A stretch of DNA of 64,000 nucleotides from Xanthobacter agilis (GTDB lineage: Bacteria; Pseudomonadota; Alphaproteobacteria; Rhizobiales; Xanthobacteraceae), in contig NZ_JABWGX010000003.1 of the NCBI RefSeq assembly GCF_021730435.1, forward strand, positions 124,001 through 188,000, given 5' to 3'. Shown here in pieces: positions 1 through 8,215 of this stretch. Both the position numbers and the translations under genes were made by a program. The first letter of the stretch is position 1. Each line of letters begins with the position of its first letter. The notes under the pieces were generated by a model. It saw only the letters and a list, made by a program, of their open reading frames with translations. It was not told where the DNA came from and did no database searches.

Positions 1-537
1 GGCATCGAAAAGGAGGTGCTTTACCTCTATTTCAGTCCCGGCGGCATTTCCACCTTCGAGGCCTCGATCAAGCCCGAGTGGGTGAAGGCGCTGAAATATG
101 ATCACGCCTTGCTCGCCAAGGAGACCAATCTTTCACCGCTGGACTTCGACCGCTGGGTGGACCCCGCCTTCGTGAAGGCGGCGTTCAAGGCCCGTGGCAA
201 AGATTATGACGCTGCGGTGCGGCAGGTGGTCGTCTCCAAGCCGGGCGCGCCAGGCCTCAAGCCCGCCGAGATCTGGATCGATGGCGCCGGCATCACGGCG
301 TTCGACAGCATCAAGGCGATGACAGACGCGGCCAAGGCCGCGAAGGGGGCCGGCAAGCCGGTTCTCGCCACCTATGTCTACGACCATGCGAGCGGGCTCA
401 AGCTGTTCGGCAACGTGGCCTTCTTCGTGGAGGCCAGGGACGGCGCGCTCACCGCCTTCATGAAGAAGGGCGAGGCCGAGGCGTTCGCCAAGAGCTCCGG
501 CGGCAAGGTGGTGGGCTGGGACGCCATCGCCTCGTGA
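1..537 (+). CDS. C-terminal part of an ABC-importer substrate-binding protein with a NosL-like tail (5' end outside window)
   Basis: The frame is open from base 1, so the gene begins outside the window and only its last 178 residues are seen. An in-frame GTG at 16 exists but would leave too little protein. The first ~75 residues (for example LSPLDFDRWVDPAFVKAAF) look like the tail of a NrtA/SsuA/TauA-type periplasmic substrate-binding protein, and the next genes are the matching permease and ATPase. The last ~65 residues are different: a Tyr-Val-Tyr-Asp stretch, AFFVEARDG, Phe-Met-Lys-Lys and AEAFAKSSGGKVVGWDAI resemble the C-terminal half of NosL-type copper-binding proteins. The importer role follows from context. 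The substrate cannot be told, and the NosL resemblance is from memory of the family pattern. Confidence 0.7.
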   Translation, partial: GIEKEVLYLYFSPGGISTFEASIKPEWVKALKYDHALLAKETNLSPLDFDRWVDPAFVKAAFKARGKDYDAAVRQVVVSKPGAPGLKPAEIWIDGAGITAFDSIKAMTDAAKAAKGAGKPVLATYVYDHASGLKLFGNVAFFVEARDGALTAFMKKGEAEAFAKSSGGKVVGWDAIAS

Positions 538-634
538 CGGACGGCGTGGCGCGGGTTTGCTGCGCCGCGCTCCCGGCTGGCCCGCGCGGCCCGCACCTCC
601 CATTTCAGGATCTCGTTTCAGGACTCATCGTTCC

Positions 635-1615
635 ATGCAAGACGCATTGAAACACAAGGTGGCTTACGCCGGCCCGGCGTCGGTTTCCGTCGAGCCCGCT
701 TCCGCCGCCACTCCGCCCGCCGCTCCGTCGCCCCCGCGCGCACACCCTGGGGCACGCGAAGAGACGCGCGAAACCCGCGCGGGCGGGCGGCCTCCCGGTA
801 TCGGCGCCGCGCGCACCGGGCTGAATGCTGTCACCGCCTGGTTCCAGGCGAAGGCGTACGGCCTTGTGGTGGGCACCATCGGCCTCGCCCTCGGCCTCGG
901 CCTGTGGCAGGTGCTGAGCGTCAACAAGGTGAACGCCTTCATCAATTTCTCGAACGTGCCACGGCCCGGCCTGGTGTTCGAGGCGTTCGTAAAGCAGGCG
1001 TTCAACCCGGTCTTCTATGTGCATATCGAGGTGTCGGTGCTGCGCATCGCCGCCGGCTTTCTCACCGCGGCGGTGATTGGCATCGCGCTGGGCACGCTGA
1101 TGGGGCGCTCGAAGTTCGGCGCGGCGCTGTTCGCGCCTTACATCGAGATCATGCGGCCGATCCCGGCGGTGGCCTGGATTCCCCTCGCCATTCTCATGTG
1201 GCCCACCGATGAAGCCTCGATCGCCTTCATCACCTTTCTCGGCGCCTTGTTCCCCATTGTCATCAACACCATGCAGGGGGTGGAGCAGACCCCGGCGGTG
1301 CTGGTGCGGGCGGCGAAGTCGCTGGGCGCCTCGCCGTTGCAGATCTTCTGGAACGTGATCCTGCCGGCGGCGCTGCCGAGCATCGTCACCGGCCTTGCGG
1401 TGGGCATGGGGGTGAGCTGGTTCTCGCTGCTCGCGGGCGAGATCATCTCCGGCCAGTACGGCATCGGTTACTTCACCTGGAACGCCTATTCGCTGGTCGA
1501 TTACCCGGACATCATCGTCGGCATGCTGGTGACCGGAGCGCTGGGCACCCTTTCTACGGCTCTGGTGCGCCTTGCCGCGCATCCGTTCCTGAAGTGGCAG
1601 CGCCGCGCGCGCTAG
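635..1615 (+). CDS. ABC transporter permease, SsuC/TauC/NrtB class
   Basis: Inner-membrane permease of a nitrate/sulfonate/taurine-type importer, 326 residues from the ATG at 635. The frame is open back to 557, but that extension is Arg/Pro-rich and unlike the family. Residues 1-70 are a Pro/Ala-rich cytoplasmic tail, longer than usual. Hydrophobic segments begin near residue 75 and continue to the C-terminus. The EAA loop that docks on the ATPase lies near residues 225-247 (RAAKSLGASPLQIFWNVILP). It follows the substrate-binding gene by 97 bases, and the ATPase gene follows after a 204-base spacer holding a REP-like element. Family assignment is firm. The substrate is not. Confidence 0.9.
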   Translation: MQDALKHKVAYAGPASVSVEPASAATPPAAPSPPRAHPGAREETRETRAGGRPPGIGAARTGLNAVTAWFQAKAYGLVVGTIGLALGLGLWQVLSVNKVNAFINFSNVPRPGLVFEAFVKQAFNPVFYVHIEVSVLRIAAGFLTAAVIGIALGTLMGRSKFGAALFAPYIEIMRPIPAVAWIPLAILMWPTDEASIAFITFLGALFPIVINTMQGVEQTPAVLVRAAKSLGASPLQIFWNVILPAALPSIVTGLAVGMGVSWFSLLAGEIISGQYGIGYFTWNAYSLVDYPDIIVGMLVTGALGTLSTALVRLAAHPFLKWQRRAR

Positions 1616-1715
1616 AGCAATTTCAGCAAAAGTGTGCAGCGGTTTCGCGTCTGAAATTGCGATAAAATAAGTAGATAGAGCTTTCAAGCGAAGTGGAGTC
1701 CAGTTCGCGTGAAGA
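1616..1715. repeat. REP-like intergenic element with two hairpins
   Basis: Two inverted repeats sit directly after the permease stop. The first is perfect: gcaatttcag (1617-1626) against ctgaaattgc (1651-1660). The second pairs 13 of 15 bases: 1683-1697 against 1699-1713. The text resembles short dispersed elements I recall from Hyphomicrobiales intergenic regions. No second copy was noticed in this window. It may fold in mRNA and lower expression of the ATPase gene relative to the permease. Confidence 0.55.
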
Positions 1716-1819
1716 ACATGCGTCAATGCAATACATGAGAGCGGATGACGTGAGCCCGTGCCAACGGAACACGCTCTGATCGAACCGAGCCAGAAGCAAC
1801 AGCATTCGGAGCCAGGACC

Positions 1820-2671
1820 ATGGAACACGTCGTGTCCCTCACCGATCGGCTCGCCAGCATCGGCGGCCGACGCTCCAGCGCGGGGCGTGGGCATATCCGC
1901 GTGGACGGCGTGGCCATCACCTTCGGCAGCGGGCGCAAGGCGCACCATGCGGTGATGGAGACCAGCCTTGATATCAAGCCCGGCGAATTTGTATGTATCC
2001 TCGGCCCATCGGGCTGCGGCAAGTCCACCTTGCTGTCCTCCATCGCCGGCTATGTGCGCCCCTCCAGCGGCGAGGTGATCGTGGACAATGTGCCGGTGCG
2101 CGGGCCAGGACCCGAGCGCGGCATGGTCTTTCAGCAGTATTCGCTGTTTCCCTGGAAGACCATCCGCGAGAACATCGTGTTCGGCCCCAAGGTGGCCGGG
2201 CGGCCCAAGGCGGAGCTGGAGGCCATCGGCGCGACCTTCCTGGAGATGGTGGGTCTCGCCAAGTTCGCGCAGTCCTACCCGGCCGAATTGTCGGGCGGCA
2301 TGCAGCAGCGGGTGGGTATCGCGCGGGCGCTCGCCAATTCGCCCAGCGTGCTCCTGATGGACGAGCCGTTCGGCGCCCTCGACGCCCAGACCCGGCTGAT
2401 GATGCAGGAAAGCCTGCTGGAGATCTGGAGCGCCTTCGGCATCACCGTGGTGTTCGTGACCCACGACGTGGACGAGGCCATCTTCCTCGCCGACCGCATT
2501 GTCATCATGAGCGCGAGCCCAGGCTCCGTGATCGCCGACCTCAAGGTGACGCTGCCCCGGCCCCGCAGCCAGGACATGGCCACCACCGATGCCTTCATGG
2601 AGCTGAAGCGCGCCTGCCATGAGCGGATCCGCGCCGAGAGCCTGAAGGCTTTCGCCCAGCAGAGCCAGTGA
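1820..2671 (+). CDS. ABC transporter ATP-binding protein, SsuB/TauB/NrtD class
   Basis: Cytoplasmic ATPase that powers the importer encoded just upstream; 283 residues. Walker A is GPSGCGKST at residues 62-70, the ABC signature LSGGMQQ starts at 157, Walker B VLLMDEP at 177-183 and the H-loop histidine is 215 in VTHDVDE. The ATG at 1820 is preceded by ggagccagga at good ribosome-binding distance. The order of binding protein, permease and ATPase is typical of SsuABC/TauABC-like operons. The final ~25 residues are a short family-typical tail with no regulatory domain. The transported substrate cannot be read from the ATPase. Confidence 0.93.
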   Translation: MEHVVSLTDRLASIGGRRSSAGRGHIRVDGVAITFGSGRKAHHAVMETSLDIKPGEFVCILGPSGCGKSTLLSSIAGYVRPSSGEVIVDNVPVRGPGPERGMVFQQYSLFPWKTIRENIVFGPKVAGRPKAELEAIGATFLEMVGLAKFAQSYPAELSGGMQQRVGIARALANSPSVLLMDEPFGALDAQTRLMMQESLLEIWSAFGITVVFVTHDVDEAIFLADRIVIMSASPGSVIADLKVTLPRPRSQDMATTDAFMELKRACHERIRAESLKAFAQQSQ

Positions 2672-2675
2672 GGGC

Positions 2676-3434
2676 GTGGTGAGCGATATGGACCGCCGCA
2701 TCGGCGCCCTCCGGCGGCACGCGGCGACCGGCTCCGCGGTGTTCCTGAGCGAGGAGCCCACGGACCTCAATGCCGGGGCGGATTTCCTCCAGCGCCTCAG
2801 GCCGGAGGAGATCGCCGAGCTGCGCGCGGCCGGCGCGCCGCGCGCCATCGCCGCCGGCGCGAGCCTGTTCCGCCAGGGCGACACCCACGCCGGCATCTGG
2901 CTCATCGAGCGCGGCACCGTGCGCACCTTCTATGTGAGCCCGACCGGACGCGAGATCACCCTCGCCTTGTGGACGCCGGGGCATTTCGTGGGCGGGCCGG
3001 AAGTGTTCGGCGGCGGCAGCCATGTGTGGTCCGCCGACGTGCACGACGATGCCGAGGTGCTCTATCTCACCGGCGCCAGGATCCGGATGCTGGCGGAAAC
3101 CATGCCGCGCTTCGCCATCTGCCTGATCGAGGGGCTGGTGGCCAAGGGCAAGTGCTACTCCGCCCTGGTGCAGATGCTCGGCACCCGCTCGGTGACGGAG
3201 CGGCTGGCGCAATTGCTCATCATCTTCGCCGACACCTCGGGCCGGCGCGAGGGCAACCGCCTCGTCATCGAGCGCAAGCTCACCCACGACCAGCTCGCCG
3301 CCATCGTCGGCGCCACCCGCCAATGGGTGACCATGACCCTCGACAAGTTCCAGAAGCGGGGCCTCATCTCGGTGAGCCGGCAATGCCTCGTGGTGGAAAA
3401 TTACGACCTCTTGTCCGCTGAAGTGCGGGTTTGA
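2676..3434 (+). CDS. Crp/Fnr-family transcriptional regulator
   Basis: A 252-residue protein beginning four bases after the ATPase stop; GTG 2676, GTG 2679 and ATG 2688 are all possible starts. The N-terminal two-thirds is a cyclic-nucleotide-binding-like beta-roll (GASLFRQGDTHAGIWLIERG). The C-terminal winged helix holds LTHDQLAAIVGATRQWVTMT. The N-terminal cysteines that ligate iron-sulfur in FNR are absent, so it is not an oxygen-sensing FNR, and the ligand is unknown. Its tight linkage suggests co-transcription with the transporter and local control of it. That role is inferred. Confidence 0.9.
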   Translation: MVSDMDRRIGALRRHAATGSAVFLSEEPTDLNAGADFLQRLRPEEIAELRAAGAPRAIAAGASLFRQGDTHAGIWLIERGTVRTFYVSPTGREITLALWTPGHFVGGPEVFGGGSHVWSADVHDDAEVLYLTGARIRMLAETMPRFAICLIEGLVAKGKCYSALVQMLGTRSVTERLAQLLIIFADTSGRREGNRLVIERKLTHDQLAAIVGATRQWVTMTLDKFQKRGLISVSRQCLVVENYDLLSAEVRV

Positions 3435-3495
3435 CGCCACACCGCCGGCGAACGTTTCGCCCGGTGGTCGCGGGTCTTGAGGTGGTGGCGCGCCG

Positions 3496-6400
3496 ATGTC
3501 ATCATCTTTCTGCGCGAATGGGGTGGTATCGGGGGCGGACATGCCGGGGCGGGGAACGGGTGTGAAGGGCGGGGGCAATGCGTGTATCGGGTGGTATCAA
3601 AAAACCATCCGACGCCGGCGTTCCGGCGCGGTGGGGGGCGTCCGTGTCCTTGCGATCGGGGTGCGCGCCGGGGCGCTGCCCGCCGTTCTGGCGCTGACGC
3701 TCGCGCCGCTCGGCGCGCTGGCGCAGGAGAGCGCGACCATTCCGCTGCATCTCAATGGCGACGGCAGCGGCTTCAGCAACATGGTGGTGGTGTCGGTCGC
3801 CGGCGGCAAGAACAGCTCGGTGTTGCTGGATACGGGCTCGACCGGCCTCTACATTCGCGAGAAGGATGTGGGCGCGAGCGCGGTGCCGCTCACGGACGAC
3901 GACGGCAAGAAGATCAAGTTCAAATACGGCTATTCGAGCGGCAACGAGGTGCGCGGCTACTATGCCACCGCTACCGTGGCGTTTCCCGAGGCGAGCACCG
4001 TCCTGTCCACCGACGACATCGTGGTGGGCGTGGTGACCAAGCTCACCTGCAAGTCGTCGAAGCCTGATTGCCCCGGCTGGCAGACCGGCCAGAAAGGCGT
4101 GATGGGGGTCGCCTATTCGGCCGAGCCCTACGGTATTTTCAATCCGCTGGCGCAGTTGTCGGGCAATTACGGCAACGGATTCATGGTGCTCTCCAACGAT
4201 CTCGCGGATTCGAGCCTGTCACCGCACCTCGTGGTGGGGCTCACGGCAAAGAACACGGCGGGCTTCGTCTGGGCCTCCTTCACGGCCGACGACAAGGGCA
4301 CCCAGCCGGCCGGTCTCAAGGCCTGGAACACCAAGAGCATCTATACCTGCTTCACCGTCAACAAGGGCTCGCCGGGCTGCTACAAGACCATATTCGATAC
4401 CGGCGCCTCGGCCGGATCGTTCGAGACGGGGGATTCCGGCGACAAGAAGGGCCGGGTGGATACGGGCTCCCAGGTCACCACCACCGTGCCGGGATTGATC
4501 GAATTCTCCACCAGCGCCGGCAAGGACGAAAACGAGAACCTTTATTACTACGATCCGGCTCACGGCTCGGTGGCCGGCTATAATTCCGGCGCCGGGGTCT
4601 TCCGCTATTATGTGGTGGCCTATGATGCGGTGAGCGGGAAGATCGGCTTCGCCCCGCTGCAGAATGTGCTGCTCGGCACCATCCATGCCTCGTCCGACGC
4701 CGACCTCGGGGTGGACGACGGCTCGGTGCTGCTGATGGGCAAGCTGGTGATCGAGGATGCCTTGTCCTCGGACCGCGCCATCGCCCTGGGTACCGGGGCC
4801 AAGCTGCATGTGAAGGCGGACGCGACCTTGTCCGGCACCCTGTCCGGCAGCGTCGACACCACCGTGAAGATCGCCACGGGAAAGAGCCTCACCCTGTCCG
4901 GCGTCAGCACCTATGATGGGGCCATGACCGTTTCGGGCCGCGGCACGCTCATCGTGGATGGCAGCCTGGCGGCAAGCCTCCTGCTCGATCGCTCCACCCT
5001 GGCCGGCAGCGGTATCGTCGGCGACGTGGCGGTGGCGCAGGGCGCCACCATCGCGCCCGGCCATTCCGTCGGCACCCTGACCGTGAACGGCGGCGCGGTG
5101 TTCGGCGCGGGCTCGACCTACAAGGTGGAACTCGGTTCCGGCGACAAGAGCGATCTCATGTCCGTGCTCGGCAGCGCCATGCTGGCCGGCGGCGAGGTGG
5201 TGGTGAGCCTCACCGACGGCGCCACCCCGGTCCTCGGCCTGAGCTACACCATCCTGACCGCCGGCTCCGGCGTCACCGGGGCCTTTTCGTCGGTCTCGGC
5301 GAAGGACTTCGGGGTGCTCGACGCGGCCTTTCCGTTCCTGGCGCCGGAACTGGTCACGGGATCGGACGCGGTGACCCTCCAGATGGTGCGTTCCGACGTG
5401 CGCTTCACCGCCGCCGCCCGCACCGCCAACGAGGCCGCCGTCGCCCGTTCAGCGGACGCGATGGCGGTCGACACTGGGGTGCTCTCCGCCCTCGCCAGCC
5501 TGAACGCCGCCACCGCGCCGGCCGCCTTCGACGCCTTGTCCGGCGAGATCTACGCCTCGGCGCAGACGGTGATGCAGCAGCAGTCGATCTTTCTGCGCGA
5601 TGCCGTGGGCGCGCGCTTGCGCCAGTCCGCGGGTGATGCGACGGCCGGCGCGGGGCCGCTGTTCGGTCCCTCCGCCGCACCGCTGTCGGATAAGCTGACG
5701 CCGGCGGTCTGGGCCCAGGGCTTCGGCGGCTGGGGGCGGTTGTCGGCGGACGGCAATGCCACTTCGGTCAATGATTCCATCGGCGGCATGCTGTTCGGCC
5801 TCGATGCTGAGATCGCCGGATGGCGCGTCGGCGCGGTGGGCGGCATCAGCCAGTCGTCATTCTCCGCCTCCGCGCGCGGTTCCTCCGGAACCATGGACAA
5901 TTACGACATCGGCCTCTACGCGGGCACCCAGGCGGGGCCGCTCGGCTTCACCTTCGGTGCCGCCTATGGCTGGCACGATGTGAGCGCGGACCGCACCATC
6001 GCGTTTCCGGGATACTGGGGCACCGCCTCGGGCGACTACAGCGCCGGCACGGCCCAGGTCTTCGGCGAGGTGAGCGCGGCGCTCCCGGTGGCGGCGGTGC
6101 AGTTCGAGCCGTTCGCCGGCCTCGCCTATGTGCATGTGGAGGGGGTGTCGTTCGGCGAGACTGGAACGGCGGTGGCGCTGGCGGTCGACACGGGGGCGCA
6201 GGACGTGGGTTATTCCACCCTCGGTCTGCGTGGCGCGGTGCCGACCGTGCTGTTCGGCCAAGCGCTTACGGTCAGCGCCGCGCTGGGCTGGCAGCACGCG
6301 TTCGGCGACACCACCCCGTTCGCGGACGTGATTCTGGCCGGCAGCACGCTGCCGGCCTCGATCGCCGGCGTGCCGGTGGCGCGTGACACCGCCCTGGTCG

Positions 6401-6519
6401 GCGCGGGGCTGCGCTATGCGGTGGCGCCGGGGGCGGAGTTCGCCCTGAAATACGCCGGCCAGATCGCCACCGGCAACACCGAGAACGCCGTGACCGGGCA
6501 ATTGCGCTGGCAGTTCTGA
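3496..6519 (+). CDS. autotransporter with pepsin-like aspartic protease passenger
   Basis: A 1,007-residue secreted protein. ATG 3541 is an alternative start. A long basic leader precedes a hydrophobic core ending ALPAVLALTLAPLGALAQ, an extended signal peptide as in other autotransporters. Residues ~80-390 look like a two-lobed aspartic protease: LLDTGSTGLYI with Asp112 and IFDTGASAGSF with Asp301, 189 residues apart as in pepsins, plus a flap-like Tyr-Gly-Tyr-Ser-Ser-Gly in the first lobe. A passenger-associated repeat follows (GRGTLIVDGSL, LAGSGIVGDV, IAPGHSVGTL). The last ~270 residues form the beta-barrel translocator and end in Phe after GQLRWQ. The gene stands alone downstream of the Crp-family gene. 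A DUF3443-like fold is the main alternative for the passenger, and activity is inferred. Confidence 0.85.
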   Translation: MSSSFCANGVVSGADMPGRGTGVKGGGNACIGWYQKTIRRRRSGAVGGVRVLAIGVRAGALPAVLALTLAPLGALAQESATIPLHLNGDGSGFSNMVVVSVAGGKNSSVLLDTGSTGLYIREKDVGASAVPLTDDDGKKIKFKYGYSSGNEVRGYYATATVAFPEASTVLSTDDIVVGVVTKLTCKSSKPDCPGWQTGQKGVMGVAYSAEPYGIFNPLAQLSGNYGNGFMVLSNDLADSSLSPHLVVGLTAKNTAGFVWASFTADDKGTQPAGLKAWNTKSIYTCFTVNKGSPGCYKTIFDTGASAGSFETGDSGDKKGRVDTGSQVTTTVPGLIEFSTSAGKDENENLYYYDPAHGSVAGYNSGAGVFRYYVVAYDAVSGKIGFAPLQNVLLGTIHASSDADLGVDDGSVLLMGKLVIEDALSSDRAIALGTGAKLHVKADATLSGTLSGSVDTTVKIATGKSLTLSGVSTYDGAMTVSGRGTLIVDGSLAASLLLDRSTLAGSGIVGDVAVAQGATIAPGHSVGTLTVNGGAVFGAGSTYKVELGSGDKSDLMSVLGSAMLAGGEVVVSLTDGATPVLGLSYTILTAGSGVTGAFSSVSAKDFGVLDAAFPFLAPELVTGSDAVTLQMVRSDVRFTAAARTANEAAVARSADAMAVDTGVLSALASLNAATAPAAFDALSGEIYASAQTVMQQQSIFLRDAVGARLRQSAGDATAGAGPLFGPSAAPLSDKLTPAVWAQGFGGWGRLSADGNATSVNDSIGGMLFGLDAEIAGWRVGAVGGISQSSFSASARGSSGTMDNYDIGLYAGTQAGPLGFTFGAAYGWHDVSADRTIAFPGYWGTASGDYSAGTAQVFGEVSAALPVAAVQFEPFAGLAYVHVEGVSFGETGTAVALAVDTGAQDVGYSTLGLRGAVPTVLFGQALTVSAALGWQHAFGDTTPFADVILAGSTLPASIAGVPVARDTALVGAGLRYAVAPGAEFALKYAGQIATGNTENAVTGQLRWQF

Positions 6520-6541
6520 CCGTGGCGGGAGGCGGTGGGGG

Positions 6542-8113
6542 TCAGTGCCCGCCGCTTCCCGAGCCGGGCTTCGGACGTCGCATCAGGGGGGTGGCGAGGA
6601 TGAGGAGCGCAAACAGCACGGTCAGCAAGGCGAACACGTCGGCGAAGGCCATCACCAGCGCCTCCTGACGCACCATGAGCGCCAATTGCTTCAGCGCCGC
6701 GTCGGCGGCGTCCGAGCCGAGCCCCGCGAAGGTGGCCGTGAGCCCCTCGATGCGCTCGATGGCGGTCGCCGAGCCCCATTGCACGCTCTCATGCAGGCGC
6801 GCGAGGTGCAGGTCCCAGCGATTGTTCAGGACGGTGTTGATGAGCGCGAGCCCGACCGCGCCGCCGAGGTTGCGGGTGAGGTTGAACAGGCCGGAGGCAT
6901 TCTTGAGCTGATCGGACGGGAGCGTGCCCAGCGAGATGTTGTTGATGGGGATCATGGCCATCATCAGCGCGGTGCCGCGCAGGATCTGCGGAATGACCAG
7001 CTCCCAGAAGTCCCAGTCCTTGGTGATGAAGGTGATCCACCAGGTGCCCAGGGCGAAGCCGGCGAAGGCGGCGCCCATCATGATCCGCGGATCGAGTCGC
7101 GTCATCAGCCGCCCGGCGATGGGGGCGGTGAGGAACATGGCGATACCGGTCACGAACATGGTCTCGCCGATCTGGAGCGCGGAATAGCCCCGCACCCGGC
7201 CGAGGAAGATGGGATAAAGATAGGTGAGCCCGTAAAGGCCGATGCCCAGCACGAAGCTGAAGGCCGAGCCGATGGCGAAGTTGCGGTTCACGAAGGCGCG
7301 GACGTCCACCACCGGATGGGAGGCCAGGAGAACGCGCGCGAAAAAGGCCACCGACGACGCGGCGCACACGATGGCGAAGGCGAGGATGGCGCCATCCTCG
7401 AACCAATCCTTGGTGGGCCCTTCCTCCAGCACATATTCGAGGCTGCCCAGGAAGCCGGCCATGAACAGGAGGCCCCACCAGTCGAACCGCTCCAGCAGGG
7501 CGAAGTCGGGCTCGTCGAAATCCACCAGCGTCACCGTGGCGACAATGACGAAGATGCCGGGCACCACATTCACCAGGAACAGCCAGTGCCAGGAGAACAG
7601 GTCGGTCAGATAGCCGCCCACGGTGGGGCCGATGGTGGGCGCAAGCGTCGCCACCAGGCCGATCATGGGGGCGACGATGGGCTGCTTCTCGCGCGGGAAG
7701 ACCGAATAAGCCGCCGCGAACACGGTGGGGATCATGCCGCCGCCCAGGAAGCCCTGAAGCGCGCGATAGACGATCATCTGTTCGATGGAGGTGGCGGTGG
7801 CGCATAGAAAGCTCATCACCGTGAAGCCGGCGGCCGAGGCGGCGAACAGCCAGCGGGTGGACAGCGCCCGCGACAGGAAGCCCGACAGCGGGATCATCAC
7901 CACCTCGGCGATGAGATAGCTCGTCTGCACCCACGAGATTTCATCGGAGGAGGCGGCAAGCCCGGCCTGGATCTCCGCCAGCGAGGCCGAGACGATCTGG
8001 ATGTCCAGGATCGCCATGAACATGCCGAACACCATGGCGAGGAAGGCGAACATGCGCCTTGCCTCCAGGCCGGACCGGGCCCCCTGTGCGGGATGGGTGG
8101 TGGCGATGGACAT
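6542..8113 (-). CDS. MFS multidrug efflux transporter, DHA2/EmrB type
   Basis: A 523-residue inner-membrane drug/proton antiporter of the 14-helix DHA2 group. The first helix region is FLAMVFGMFMAILDIQIVSAS, followed by the typical ISWVQTSYLIAEVVMIP, and motif-C-like residues LAPTIGPTVGGYL occur in the middle. It lies directly downstream of the membrane-fusion-protein gene with a 102-base gap, so both are probably one transcript. In the family, EmrB works with an EmrA-type adaptor and an outer-membrane channel. No channel gene is in the window. Expression is probably controlled by the divergent TetR gene through the operators at 9452 and 9492. Confidence 0.93.
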   Translation of the reverse strand: MSIATTHPAQGARSGLEARRMFAFLAMVFGMFMAILDIQIVSASLAEIQAGLAASSDEISWVQTSYLIAEVVMIPLSGFLSRALSTRWLFAASAAGFTVMSFLCATATSIEQMIVYRALQGFLGGGMIPTVFAAAYSVFPREKQPIVAPMIGLVATLAPTIGPTVGGYLTDLFSWHWLFLVNVVPGIFVIVATVTLVDFDEPDFALLERFDWWGLLFMAGFLGSLEYVLEEGPTKDWFEDGAILAFAIVCAASSVAFFARVLLASHPVVDVRAFVNRNFAIGSAFSFVLGIGLYGLTYLYPIFLGRVRGYSALQIGETMFVTGIAMFLTAPIAGRLMTRLDPRIMMGAAFAGFALGTWWITFITKDWDFWELVIPQILRGTALMMAMIPINNISLGTLPSDQLKNASGLFNLTRNLGGAVGLALINTVLNNRWDLHLARLHESVQWGSATAIERIEGLTATFAGLGSDAADAALKQLALMVRQEALVMAFADVFALLTVLFALLILATPLMRRPKPGSGSGGH

Positions 8114-8215
8114 CCGCTTTGCTTTCTGGCCTGGGGCAGGATCCGACGGTGGGGGATCGGCCTTTGGTCGCGACCGCGCGCGTCACGCCGCCAGCGGTCG
8201 CTCCGCATTCCCGTG

